Positions 36,758 through 48,547 of a stretch of DNA of 64,000 bases are shown piece after piece. Source of the stretch: Drosophila pseudoobscura. Taxonomy: Eukaryota; Arthropoda; Insecta; Diptera; Drosophilidae. The stretch lies in assembly GCF_009870125.1 (NCBI RefSeq), contig NC_046683.1:8432001-8496000 (forward strand). The letters run 5' to 3'. Below the pieces are notes generated by a model that was not told the origin of the DNA, ran no database searches, and saw nothing but the letters and a program-made list of their open reading frames with translations. The stretch's first letter is position 1; every line of letters begins with the position of its first letter. A program made the translations under genes and the position numbers.

Positions 36758-38032
36758 CTAGGGAATGGTGTTATTTAGAACGGCCTTGAACAGCAAATAA
36801 TCTAAAACATCTTTGCGGCCATTCTCTGGATCGACGATCCGAATGAAGCGAACAGGCATGCGGGTGAAGTGGACAACCTGCTGTGTGGGAGTAGATAAAT
36901 CTATATTTCCCACGTCATCCCAGTGGATCATGTCGCAAGAGACCTCCACGGTGCAGTTGGACATGTCATTGGTATTTTGAATAACTTCTATAGAGATGAT
37001 ATTGATTATGCACCAGAAACTCAGCTTTATAACGATCCCATCTTCGATGACCTCAACACTGCAGCCGAAGTGGAAGGTCACATCCACTCCTGGAGAGACG
37101 TGGGCACGGTAGGGCAATATCGACGTGTTTATCTGTTCCTTGATGGCGTCGAGTATTTTTAATGGCTCGACGATCCCAGGGGGACGCACCACAAACACCA
37201 GGTCTTCGACACTAATGAGAGAGAGACGTACAAGCGAGACCACCGATTTGATGTCCACGCCCTGATTGTGGCGACTCCATTTGAGTACCGATTTAAAGAC
37301 ATCGATTTCGTGTTCAATCAATGTGTCCCGTCGCAGGACTTCTTCCAGTGATTCCTTGGACAACATTTGGAAGGACTGGTGTTTCAGAACTTGGGATGCA
37401 TTTTTGTCCATGAACTTGAGGCATTTCATGGTCAGCTCTGCAAGATTGAATTTGCGAGCTATATCCAGGATCATGCACGTGTTGCTGATGGACAGATTAT
37501 TCTGCAGACGTTTGGCTAGGGCCAATTCGACTTCTGGCAATATATACAAGTTGCCCAATTCGAGCACTTCGAAGACTTCATCAATGTTAAGTGTGGATAT
37601 GGCCAGAGTGCCCGAATAAAAATAGCCGAGGATTACCTTGAATGTCTTCAGCGGCACGTCCACACGCACCTCCATCGGCACCTTAATCGCTAACTCCATC
37701 GGCTCCTCCATCGACTCCTGCAACTCCTCCAGCGGCTCCTCCTGGGGCTCCTCCTGCGGCACCTCTGGTTCATTTGATTCGGACATATCACCGTAGAGCA
37801 GGGCGCGGAAGTACAGGCTGCGCTTTGCTAGTATCATACGGTGCGCCGGCAGGCGCTGATCCTCCACAATGAACCACATATCCGAGAATAGCTCGTCCAT
37901 GCAGAGACTGCTTAAATCCTTCAAGACTCCTTCGCCGAAGGTGTCCTCCGACGTTTCCGTGGAGCTGCGGCGTCTGTTAGCGGCGGACGAAGCGGAGGAC
38001 GAAGAGGTTTCGCGGTTTCCCTGACTGTCCAT
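36758..38032 (-). CDS. Intronless BTBD9-like BTB/BACK protein
   Basis: A single 424-aa frame. After a serine-rich N-terminus, a BTB/POZ domain begins near residue 40 (LSSLCMDELFSDMWFIVEDQ, LPAHRMILAKRSLYFRALLY). It is interrupted by an E/P-rich low-complexity insert at about residues 88-125 and resumes at PLKTFKVILGYFYSGTLAIS. A BACK domain follows (about 190-290). A galactose-binding-like (F5/8C) segment follows, with VEVSCDMIHW and RFIRIVDPENG. The order matches BTBD9, a Cullin-3 adaptor tied to sleep and iron biology, but the protein is shorter than BTBD9 and has only one F5/8C-like domain. Its intronless structure suggests a retroposed or diverged paralogue. The insert inside the BTB fold is unusual. 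Confidence 0.85.
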   Translation of the reverse strand: MDSQGNRETSSSSASSAANRRRSSTETSEDTFGEGVLKDLSSLCMDELFSDMWFIVEDQRLPAHRMILAKRSLYFRALLYGDMSESNEPEVPQEEPQEEPLEELQESMEEPMELAIKVPMEVRVDVPLKTFKVILGYFYSGTLAISTLNIDEVFEVLELGNLYILPEVELALAKRLQNNLSISNTCMILDIARKFNLAELTMKCLKFMDKNASQVLKHQSFQMLSKESLEEVLRRDTLIEHEIDVFKSVLKWSRHNQGVDIKSVVSLVRLSLISVEDLVFVVRPPGIVEPLKILDAIKEQINTSILPYRAHVSPGVDVTFHFGCSVEVIEDGIVIKLSFWCIINIISIEVIQNTNDMSNCTVEVSCDMIHWDDVGNIDLSTPTQQVVHFTRMPVRFIRIVDPENGRKDVLDYLLFKAVLNNTIP

Positions 38033-38288
38033 TTTCGTGAATTTTCCTAATCTGTTTGGAATGGTAGGTGTTTTTCTTTGGATTTGTAATCCGAATATTC
38101 AATAGACTTACTTTTTTTTGGTTTTCTTCAGCAGCTAATTTTTTAAGTGCAATTTCTTGTCACAAGCTTTAAAGTGAAGTTGGCTGCACAAAAATATCGT
38201 TTGATATGATTAATATATTGCGTCCATGCGATATGTGCATTTTAATTATTTTTTTTTCTTTTAACCCCCTACTACTCTGTAATAAAAT

Positions 38289-38338
<50 letters not shown>

Positions 38339-39744
38339 TGTCGCTGTTTCTATTTGAATTCTTCCGACTATTTACTGCTTCTATGTAATTTAATGTGGTG
38401 CATACATATATCGATAAGACATTCTCCATCCAACAACCCCATCCCTATATACATATGAGTTTTACTTGGTAAGCGATGCAAAAGTACACTTTTTTCAGAT
38501 TAAATGCTCAAGAGTTGATAAAATACGGAAGGTGGAAGGTCAATCTCAACAGCACCATCCAGTGGGAGAACCTCACGCGGTACGCCCCAGCCCCTCCCTC
38601 TACTGCAGTCGGCACCACTTAATTACTATTAGAAGTCGCTGTCAATGCTGACTTCGCCGCATTGACCTGGGTTTCGAAATGTGGGACCCAGTTATGGGTC
38701 GTTACAACCTTCAATTGAACTCAACCGATCCTCACCCTCACACACTGCTCCGCGGTGGCTTTCGTGAGCAGACATCGTATAAGAGTTATTAGATTGAACG
38801 TTAGAATAGGGACCAAAATGGATAAAGAAAAGGGGCAACAAATTGAGGCGCTGCTTGGTTGTTGCCATGGTAATTATGGTTAATACAAAAGATCTACATA
38901 GCATAGGGTTCGGTTGGATAATCGTGCAGAATGATGATCATTCCGCAGCACAGGATTAAAGAAGAGTACAACAGTGTTCGGCGTACGATAATTTATATTA
39001 ATGGTTCGTATATTTGAAAGTATTTTGATTTACTCATTCAATAATAATTAATTACACAATGACTTCAGTTTAACAATATTTGTTTGTTTTGGGGATCCTG
39101 TAGAATGCCTCCCGATTAATTACAAGGATTTAACTATACATAATCAACATGATTTGTGAAAGGAGAACAATAATCAAACCGTATAAGGATAACATTTGTA
39201 AATCATGCATTTAACCTTACCAATTTTACAATATGTATTTACATAATTACTGAACGAAATCACATCGTTAAATTTGTTGTATGATTCATAACTAAGACAA
39301 AACATCACAAGAACAAAACAAAATAAATCCTTCTTAAGCTCACTGAATTTGTACAAAATTGCATACCTAAAGGCTGTACTTTCTTCATTTTTTGGTTTTA
39401 CTTTAAATAAAGCTAATACATTCGAAGTACAATATATGATAAGGTGTGGCAAGGGGTGTTGGGTGTTGGGAGGGGAAACTGATACACAGACTTCACATCA
39501 AGTTCTTCCTAATCTTGTTTTGTAAAGGAGAAGAACGCGAAGGCCGAAAGAGAGATCCTGACATAAGCGTAATGCCATGTAAATTGATATATAAAATCCT
39601 ATTGTTTATATGAATATGGGTTTGGACAAGTAGCCAGTTACTGTTACTGTTTTACACACACGAAAGTTATCCGAAAGTATTACATACATTATTTACTAGG
39701 TAAACGGTGTGTGGAAATCCAATCAATGTCTGATTCTCGTCATC
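38033..39744. other. Intergenic region with a long AAT microsatellite
   Basis: No gene is supported. A perfect AAT/ATA trinucleotide tract of about 48 bp lies at 38290-38337. The remainder is AT-rich; part of it next to 39744 probably belongs to the 3' UTR of the dpr-family gene. Confidence 0.5.
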
Positions 39745-42700
39745 TTAAGCACTCGTCATACTAATGTCAAGATGTCGTCTACGAAGTACGAAGTGGAAAG
39801 CAATTGGCATTAGAAGGAGACACCAAAAGCCTTCGGATCTGGGCGCCAAGTTGTGTTGGACAGCAGCGGGTAATTCCCCTAAAAAGATACAACACATATC
39901 GCATATATACTTCATCCGTGACTGTACCAAAAGAGACTGGGATAGAGAGTGCTTACCTGTAAGAACTTGTACCTGGACAATTACAGTAAATAGTCTGCCA
40001 AGGGAACAGGAATAGTTTCCACTATCGGAGATCTTTGCATCTTCAATGGAGATGCGACTAGTTAGCCATTTTTCAGATACGCTAAAAATACACAAATATA
40101 CATGGATAGAATACAATGTTGGGATAACGCACGGGTGGACGCACCTTGAGCGTTTATTGGTCAGTGGTTGGAGTGGTTCTTCGTCCTTGGCCCATGTAAT
40201 AAACTTTGTAAAGTATTTCTCCAGCTCCTGGCTGGTTAGTTTCAGTTGAGTTTGGTTTGTGTCACCGATCAGATTTAGTTCATTGGCCGTCTCGTTCGAG
40301 AGTAATTTGGGTGTGGCTGGATGATCGCTTGACTTGAGTATGTTGTAACGTTCCTTTTGGAAAAAGTTGCGCGATATTTGGCATTGCAGATCCACGGTAC
40401 TCCCCGACTTGTAGTATCGGTCGCCCACATCCCGTTCATGCTCATCAATTATCCTTAAAGGGGGCTCTGCAAACACACAATAAATACATTGCGTTTCACG
40501 AAAGAAGACATACATATGTATAGCCATATGCCATGCTCTTACCCAAAACGGTTAGGTTGGTGGTAAACACCCGCGGCGGATGGGTGGATACCTGACACAT
40601 GTAGATACCGGCATCTTCCCGCTGTGTGGGATTTATCAGCAATCGCCAGTTGTTCGGGTACTGGAACTTGACGCGAATCCGCGGATCTCCGCTGTACGTG
40701 ACATTGCCGACCGTGAGCAGCGACACCTTTTCGGTGGTGCGTCTGACCCACATGACCTGGAAGTAGTACACGCCATAAACTGGGCGATTCTTTCCGGCTG
40801 CCTGTGGAGTGTCGACTTACCGTCTTGTCCTTGAGCATGCCTACGCGACAGTTGAGCACCGCCTCGGTGAACAGGTGCACGGCGGAGATGAGGCTCTCCC
40901 CGGCGGCCACCGAGCTGATTGGTTCCTCGAAAAAGGGCCCCCAGTGGTGCTCATGATGGTGCTTGCTGCGAAAGGTGCGTGGCCTCTCCGTCTCATGGCC
41001 AGCGGAGCCTACAAACAAACAAAAAAAAAAAGAGTGAAAGGTAAGTGTACGGATCTGGGCTATGCCACGTCTACACACACACATACCTCCCACTGTCCAA
41101 TGGTTCCGGGATCGTGTGGAGTCGATGGGTTGCTTAACGGTGCTCCTGGCGCTTTTTGTTGTTGCTACTGCCAGTGCTGCCTCTGCCTCTGCCACAGCCA
41201 CAGCCACAGCCACTGTTGTCGGTGGCAGCACGTCTGTTGTCCCAGGGCGCTCAAGGCTGGTAATTAAATTTTTGATTGGTGCGCTATGGCTAATCTCATT
41301 GCTGCTGTCTGGTGTTTTCACGGCGTACGCTGCCTGCTTCAGTCCTGTGGGTACGGCAAAGTGTGCTGCTGGGTGCGGCGTGTCCGTCGTTTTCGATGGC
41401 ATTTGGGCCTGCCCCTGCCCCTGCCCCTGAGACTGCGACTGGGGCCCGGTCTGGGATACGTAAAGGGTTGTGCTGGTTGCTGCTGACGGGCCAACAGCGG
41501 CTGATGATATTGCCTTAGTTGTATTATGGTCATCAAAAAATAAATTATTATTCTCGGCTCGACGGCTGCCGCTGCTGCCGCCGCCGCCGCCGCTGCTGCT
41601 GCTGTTCTGTGCGCTCGCTGTGGTGGAGGCCGCCGGCTCGACGCTCGCTGTGCCAGTGCCTGTCCCAGTGCCAGTGCCTGTGGGTGTGGTTTGGGGATGG
41701 GACGGGAAAGCCTGGTCAATACACTACTTATTGGCAGCGAAGCCTGCGAAATTTCACTGATTGGAAATACTAATTTAGCAAAGGGTTCCACACTGAGCAC
41801 TGGGTGGGTACATTTGCGTGGATTTGCTCCTAAAATTGTCGCTAAATCGCATTCGTACTCTCTTTAAAATCACACATATATTGGAAATGAAAATCTGTTG
41901 GCGAATAGCAAAAAAACTTTTGCATCTTTTGATCTGCACCGAGCTGGAAAAACAGCTGTTTATGAATAAACATCCGAAACAGCTGTTTTTTCCCGCCAGC
42001 AGCCGTAGATACCGCACTGTCATGAAATCGTACTCTTACGCGAATATCAAAATATTTTTGGCATGTCAATTTTAAAGAATTTTTGCCCAGGCACTGAAAA
42101 GAGCCTTGTGGACATATCATGCCACTGCCACCGCCACGGCCACGGCCACCGCCACCGCCACTACCACTACCACATGCCGCACTTAATTACATTTCGATGA
42201 GTTGATTAATTATTAAACATTATTTCGAAACGCATTTAACAAAGCCAAGGCATACAAATGATGAAAAATAAAACAGGTAAAAAAGAAAAATGTGCATTAA
42301 TACACAATGGGGGACCAAGTCAAGAACGCGGGACACCTGGCTGATGGCCCCACCAAATACCCAGTATACATTTAGATTTAGCTAAAATAATCATCGCCTG
42401 CCGAGTGTAGGGGATCCAGGGTACTGCATCCTGCATATGTAATCGAAGTGCGCGAAATTTAATTACATCGATTGTTAATATTTAATTTACAAATAGGCTA
42501 AACTCTTGAATAAGATATGGGCTTTAATTCGGCACCTCTTTGCCAAATTTGGACGGGACGGGCGGTGGGAACAGGCCCATTAATCACGTTATCTGTGTGG
42601 GACGCCTGCCTGTGGCTATACGATACGATACGCGGTCGCATATGGAGGACTAAGCTACTAATGGAGGATGGATGCAATTGGTGGTAGAGATTGGTGCACT

Positions 42701-43118
42701 GGGATAGAGACTGTGGCTACAATGATACGATACTCGGTTACTGTTCCATTGAGGGAGTGGCTGTGTTTTATGAGACTTTAATTTGAAATGGAGGCGAGGC
42801 TTTCTGCTTGGCATTGGCTAAGTAAATAAAAGCCCTCTTCTCAGTGGATTATTTGCGCTTTTCGCTGTAATAATAATATTTAAAACAATTTCTCGAGCAC
42901 TTACCCAGAGCAGAATGAAACTGCGATCCAATTACCGAGACAACGGCGAGCAGCCGGATGAGACTTAGGCCCGTCGTCGTCTGGAGACGAGTATGGGGAT
43001 GCGACGACTGGGTCCGGGTCCGGGTCCGGGTCCGGGTCCGTATCTGGGTCTGGGTCTGGGTCTGGGCCGCGTTTGATGCTGATGATGATGCCCTATATAG
43101 TACTCTTGGACGCCTCAT
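39745..43118 (-). CDS. Dpr-family two-Ig-domain cell-surface receptor
   Basis: Seven exons: 43118-42905, 41677-41087, 41008-40821, 40756-40543, 40466-40145, 40081-39957 and 39878-39745 (595 aa); all phases agree. Exon 1 has hexanucleotide-encoded T-Q/T-R repeats, then a signal-like LSLIRLLAVVSVIG. Exon 2 (197 codons) is a low-complexity T/S/G/Q linker. Ig1 spans exons 3-4 (VLNCRVGMLKDKT, MWVRRTTEKVSLLTVGNVTY, REDAGIYMCQVSTHPPR), the Dpr hallmark sequence. Ig2 spans exons 5-6 (LQCQIS ... ISDSGNYSCSLG) and carries a loop insertion of about 70 residues with N-glycosylation sites. The C-terminus has a hydrophobic FWCLLLMPIAFHFVL, suggesting a GPI or membrane anchor. Dprs bind DIP partners in synaptic wiring. 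The member is uncertain; X-linked dpr18 or dpr14 are my best guesses. Intron 1 is 41678-42904. Confidence 0.85.
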
Positions 43119-46100
43119 CCTTTGCACGGGCTGACGTGACTTGCAGAATGTGCTCGATAGAAATCAGAAACCTTCATTTTATTCTAACAAAAACGCAGCT
43201 GCTAGGCGTTCTCCGTTCGCCGTTCTCCGGTCTCTGGTCTCCGTTCTCGGTTGTTGGCTGGCGAAAGCGAAAAGTTTATCCAGCACTTGATGTTGTTGAT
43301 GTTGCAGATGCTCCCCCAAGGATGCTCCCCTTTCGAGGGACCTGGTATCATTCAAATTACTGCAAGGAGCCAACACACACACACACACAAATTACATGAA
43401 TAAATATACAGATTTGTAGTTGCTCGCTCGCTTAACTTTGCTCATTTATAAAATGCCACAAAATAGATTACGTTAAGTGAGTCTTACCCTTTGGGCCTCG
43501 ACACCGGATAGTTTCGAGCTTTGATTTATGTAGCGTGAAATGTCTTCGCTAAGCCACCAAGGACCCTTTCAACATCCACATTAAAGGACTTACACTTGCG
43601 GCTCATTTAAATTACCTGAATGTGGAAATATTTGACCCTTTTTCGATAAACAAATTATAGAAAATAATGCAATGGAAAACTGTTGGGTTTGTCTTTAAAC
43701 TAAGAGTCCTTTGTTACAGCTTTCTACTCCTCGGGCTTTTCTGAAGGCAATCACTCATTCTGTCTAATGTAAGTTTTATTTATTAATTTCATTCCATTCC
43801 CATACTGATTGCCTTGCACATATGGTGTACACATAGCTGCAGTCTTTGGTGGGGTATTATATCCTTTATATGTATACCCAGGAGGAGCCACGTTGATGAT
43901 AACTAGGTCAGGTGATGACATTCTTTAACTATTTTCTCTGTTTCTGTGTTCCTGTGTGTGTGTGTGCGACTTTTCGTCAGTGTTTTTTCACTTTTAGACG
44001 ACTGCCCCAATTCTGTTTGCCATCTCCTTTGCGCTTCCTCTGTCTTTCTCCCGCTAAGCCTTAAGTCCTCCTCCTCCTCCTCCTCCTCCTCGCACACTTC
44101 TTCACTGGTGTACTCCTCGACTACTGTACGCCTCCACCTGTGTGGATGCCAGCCATCAGGGCTCCTTCACGGTCGCTTTATTTGCGGTCAACTCGATGCC
44201 ATACCTCATCATCGTCCTTCATAGTCGTCCCACAGTCGTTGACAATGCAATTTTTAAGTCTTTCCGGCATATAATTATTCATACAAGGCAAACATTTATC
44301 ATCTCACTGACCTTGTCACAGAAAACTACTTTGTTTCCAGCAATTAAGCTAAGTGATGAGATATATTTTATTTATTCAAAAAAAAAAAAACAAAAAAAAT
44401 TTCAACAAATAACAGTTGGATGCGCCTTCGATTTGGTACTTGGGCGCCCCAGGCTTGTCATACGTCAGGGTTTTAGGGTACAGTAAATGCTCCAATGGGT
44501 GGCCAATCTGTCACGGAAAAAGCAACGAATTTTTCCCCCCATTTGGACACGGGTCTGTCCGCTGTTCTGTCATCATTTTGCCTGACTTACATGGAGACTC
44601 CGTTTAAAAATTGATAGATGGATGGATTGCATTCCCCGAATTGAATTGCAATCGAGACTAAAGGATGGAGACACTCGTTAATAATTCCGAGTGTTCCCAA
44701 CAGAATATGAAACGACGTTCTGGGCAGATTATCAAATGCATTTGTTTTCCAAGTAATGTGCAGAAATGTTTTAGAAATAAGCCCCTTTGCGAGTGCGAGG
44801 CTCTGGACGGTGTCTGTTAGTGGGAATTCGTCCTGTATTAATGTGAATTAAGGCAGTCTGCGGATTAACTTGCGGCTGACAATCTTAAATTCGGCATCGT
44901 CATCGTCATCATAGTTTATGTGCTTTGCGGTTGATGCCACAACACAAAAACTCATCATTTGCCTTCGCCATGGATCCGTGCTTCTGGCTGCTGGCTGCTG
45001 GCTCCCGGCTGCTGGGCCCCGGGCCGGAGGGCGTTGCCGCCCTGACATAATCACCGTAATAAATATTATATTAGTCTCCTTTTGCCGGCATTCGAGCTGG
45101 GGCTCATCCCCGGCTGGTCCTTTTTAGTTGGTCTTTTCACAGTCTGTTCTAGAGAGTGTTTGTCTTTGTTTTTAGTCGGTTTGCCTTGCTGATATCCTGT
45201 CTTTGTTCATTTCATTTAAAATAATTAAATGCTCTCTCCTGTCCTTTGACTCTGTCTCTGACTCCATCACCGTGGAGTGCCAAAGGGTAAACTGTCGAAA
45301 TCCAGGGGGTAAGCGCCTAAAGCTTGACTGGTGGGTGAGTCAAGCGTTTGCCATCAAAAAACAGAGGCCGAGATTCCTTCACAATGGCAATAAAACTTGA
45401 ATTATGTCTATGGCGTTTTGTTGAGCAAAAATTTGCCCCCTCCCCTTGCCTTCCATCAACCACAATCCCTTTCAAAAACTGGCAACAGAAGTTCCATACA
45501 CTGGGGGAAACACGCACAAGTTTTGCCTCTTACAAAGAGATCTTCAGATGAGATGCGATGGAAGCCCTTTGTTCTCAAAGAAAAATGTGAATTTAGTAAT
45601 CATTTTCGTTAAATCTGCCTGTCCAATCTCTTCGAGGAGATAAAATAACCAAAAATTCTAGATTATATACTTTTATATAATGAAAATATTCCACACAAAA
45701 ATGTAGGTAAATTGCTTTAACCTATAACCATCCAGTGACTGAATTTCACCTTAATTGGTGGGGAACTTTTCGGGTTTTGAAATGAGACCCAAACCAGACC
45801 TACGGTATTCGCAAAGTTTGCCGAAACCGGAGCACGCACTTTTGCGATTTGCGTTTTGGGAAAGATTTATTTGTTTGTTCTTTTAGAGACTTAAAGGTAC
45901 CCATGCCTATGCCTGATTTAAGACGTTATTCCTCTGCGTCGTCTCTCTCTCTCTCTCCCAGTGTAGCTGTAGCTGGATGTAAGAGTAACGGAAACTGGAA
46001 TGTCTGTCACGTCTTGGTGCCTCTGTATTTGTTGTGCCAGTGCCAGTGCCAGTGCCAGTTTCTTTAACTGTTTCTGTGTTGTTTTGTTTGCCCCACGTCA

Positions 46101-47853
46101 GGCCCTGGAGTCGGCTGTCCTAGTCGTCATTTGCCTTCCTCTCACCTGGCCCTGCTAACTAGCTCTTAACGCTTTAGTCCCCGACTAAACCAGCGGGAGA
46201 TGATGATGGTCCCACCCTAACCCACCATATACATGCCATATACCATAGGACATCGCATACCATCCCGAGGCAGAGCGAGAGAGAGAGATGGAGAGAGGCT
46301 GGCACCTTCTGTGGCGTCCTGCCTAAGTGCGAAACGTGCTTTGGGTTATGTTTTGTTTTCCGAGCATTAACTCTTGTACATATTTTGCTATCCCGCTGTG
46401 TTCATTACACCCAAAATTCCTGTTCCATTTTTTTTTTTTTGTTTTTGGTACTCCACTTCATGCGCCTTATATTCAGATTAGAAAGTTCTTCTGGGGCCTG
46501 TGCGACCCGCGGGGCCCTGGGCGTTAGCCGGCTCTGACATTTCGCAATTACCGAGCATTTTCTGTTGACTTACTCACTTACGAGTATTCGCATTCGCATT
46601 CGCATTCGTACACTCTCATTCGTATTCGTATTCGTATTCGCAAGTATTTCTGAACGTTCTCCCCGGCAATATGTTAATTTGTCAGATTTGAATATCTGCG
46701 ACGTTCCCCCGAATGCTGGATGGTGGATGGGTGGCTGGCACGTACACCCACAACCCACACAGTATTGGCACAAGGCTATGTATGTATATTAAAAGTTTAA
46801 TGGATAAGTTTAGCACAACAGGAATTGTCAATTGCCGCCACATTCCCCTCAAAAAGCAGGAAAATTTAGTTATTCTTAAAGGATGGCCGCCGCCTCCCCC
46901 CCCAAAAGTTTTTGGGGCACGCAAGTGTGAAACGTTTTTAATAAATTCCTGGGCTGCCCGCCGGAGATGCCCAAGTGTGCTTTCCATAAAGAAAGATGTG
47001 GCCTCGGGTGTAATAATGCTCCAGAAAACAGAACATCTCGTACTCATGCGTATCATCTCTTGAAGAACTTTTAACCAGGCTGCCCATGGATGGGCTGTGG
47101 CGTGTCCTCCAGGGATTGATTCAATTACAGTATGTTGTGCCCAGGCCCCAAACCACGCCAAAAGAAAGGGTTCAAAGTCCCTCTGGTCGTTTTCTCCCAT
47201 TGATGGATATTTCATGTTTCAAAGGATGGTGGCAAAAAACTGCATTATCTATCTATAGCCGGAGATTCGTTTTCACTTATATTGAGGCTTCATGCAGATA
47301 CATCCATTAACTCCAAAAAGGGGGAATTGGTTTATTTTTTTTCTCCTCTTTTTTTTTTTTGCTATTCGATACCAGGCATCGAATCCTCTTCTTTGCACAC
47401 GTGCAAATGTATATTAATTAAAATTAAAATGCAAATAATCATCCTTTAATTTACGTTTTTTTTTTTCCTTTTGCCATGTGATAGATATTTCCAATTATTT
47501 TGCACACCTGTGGTCTCTCTTGAAATGTGGATGCCGTTCAGGGCTCCATCGTCAGCGTGATAAAATTGTACAAATAAAATGGTACAGATATGTATGTTTC
47601 AGATACAGATGTTTCAACAGATCCACAGGAACAACCGATTTTCTGCAAATTTATACAGATTTTTGAATGAGAAATCTGTTTTGTCTTTGGAGTTTTCCTG
47701 CATTTTTGGGGCGTTGTTAAATCGGAAAATATACAATTTTCCTTGACCCATTTTTTGTGGCATGAAAGAACTTTTTGTACGAACTCTAATTCATAATTTA
47801 TGGCCCACAAGCAATGAAATTTATTCAGCAAACAATTAAGCATTTATTGAAGT
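43119..47853. other. Non-coding interval upstream of the dpr gene
   Basis: No gene is supported across about 4.7 kb. Features are simple repeats: a CTC tract (about 44069-44091), TTCGCA/TTCGTA hexamer repeats (about 46584-46645), a GCCAGT tract (about 46036-46062) and poly-T runs (for example 47335-47360). It may include distal promoter sequence or non-coding 5' exons of the dpr gene. Confidence 0.45.
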
Positions 47854-48547
47854 TCAATAGATCTGTTCTTTGGCTAGCAGACTCTTGAGGGTCCATTCCG
47901 TATGCAGCTGTTCGTTCCTGTTCATGCCACACAGGGCACACCATGCCACATGCTCGTAGCAAATGTTGAATTTATTAGGTGCCAAAACCTGCACAAATAT
48001 CCTCAGGTGTCTGTGACACTTTCGGTTTTCGTTGTGTGGTCAACATAGATTATTTGGCAAATAAACTTTTTCAATGGCTGCTTTATGCTAAGCAGGAAAT
48101 GCAAAATGGAAAATGCAAAATGGAAAAAGTTTTCCCTAATCCCAAAACATTTGTGCAAATCATTTGGGGACAGGATATACATAGGACCAGAAAGTGCTTG
48201 TATCGGATTGATTTTCCCTTTTTCCAAAGCCAAAGAAATGGCAAACAAATTAATCATTTCATGGGACAAAAAAAAAAAAAAAACACTCCAACTTCGAATC
48301 GAATCACGCCCTGGGATTAGGTCTTCCTTGGTCCCAGGGGGTGCCACACATGTACAAAGGGGAAGGATCTTAAATGTATGACGAATATTACGAGTACGAC
48401 ATCCGCTCCACCCGCTGTCTCCACTTACCCCTTGCGAAGGCGACTTTTACAAGTACTTAGACACTCGTTCGAATATATTCCATTCCGGGCACAGGATGGC
48501 TGGGGGGGCCCAAGGGCTAAAGCGATTAGAAAAGCGCGTACTTTGGT
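47854..48547 (-). pseudogene. Possible small Kazal-type secreted protein gene, start codon not found
   Basis: Two segments join in frame across a good intron: 48547-48429 (donor GG|GTAAGT) and 48010-47854 (acceptor GTCACAG). They encode about 91 codons. The first begins just after an in-frame stop with KVRAFLIALALGPPQ, which looks like the core of a signal peptide. It is followed by a Kazal-like CARNGIYSNECLSTC. The second ends in CYEHVAWCALCGMNRNEQ and LKSLLAKEQIY, then TGA, with two AATAAA signals close downstream on this strand (47843-47848 and 47820-47825). No ATG precedes the signal-like stretch; an ACC stands where it would be expected. It may be a lost start (pseudogene), an unseen first exon or an artefact. 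Confidence 0.4.

Noticed and set aside
38290-38337. AAT tract as a possible functional repeat
   Set aside because: An ordinary trinucleotide microsatellite with no surrounding structure.
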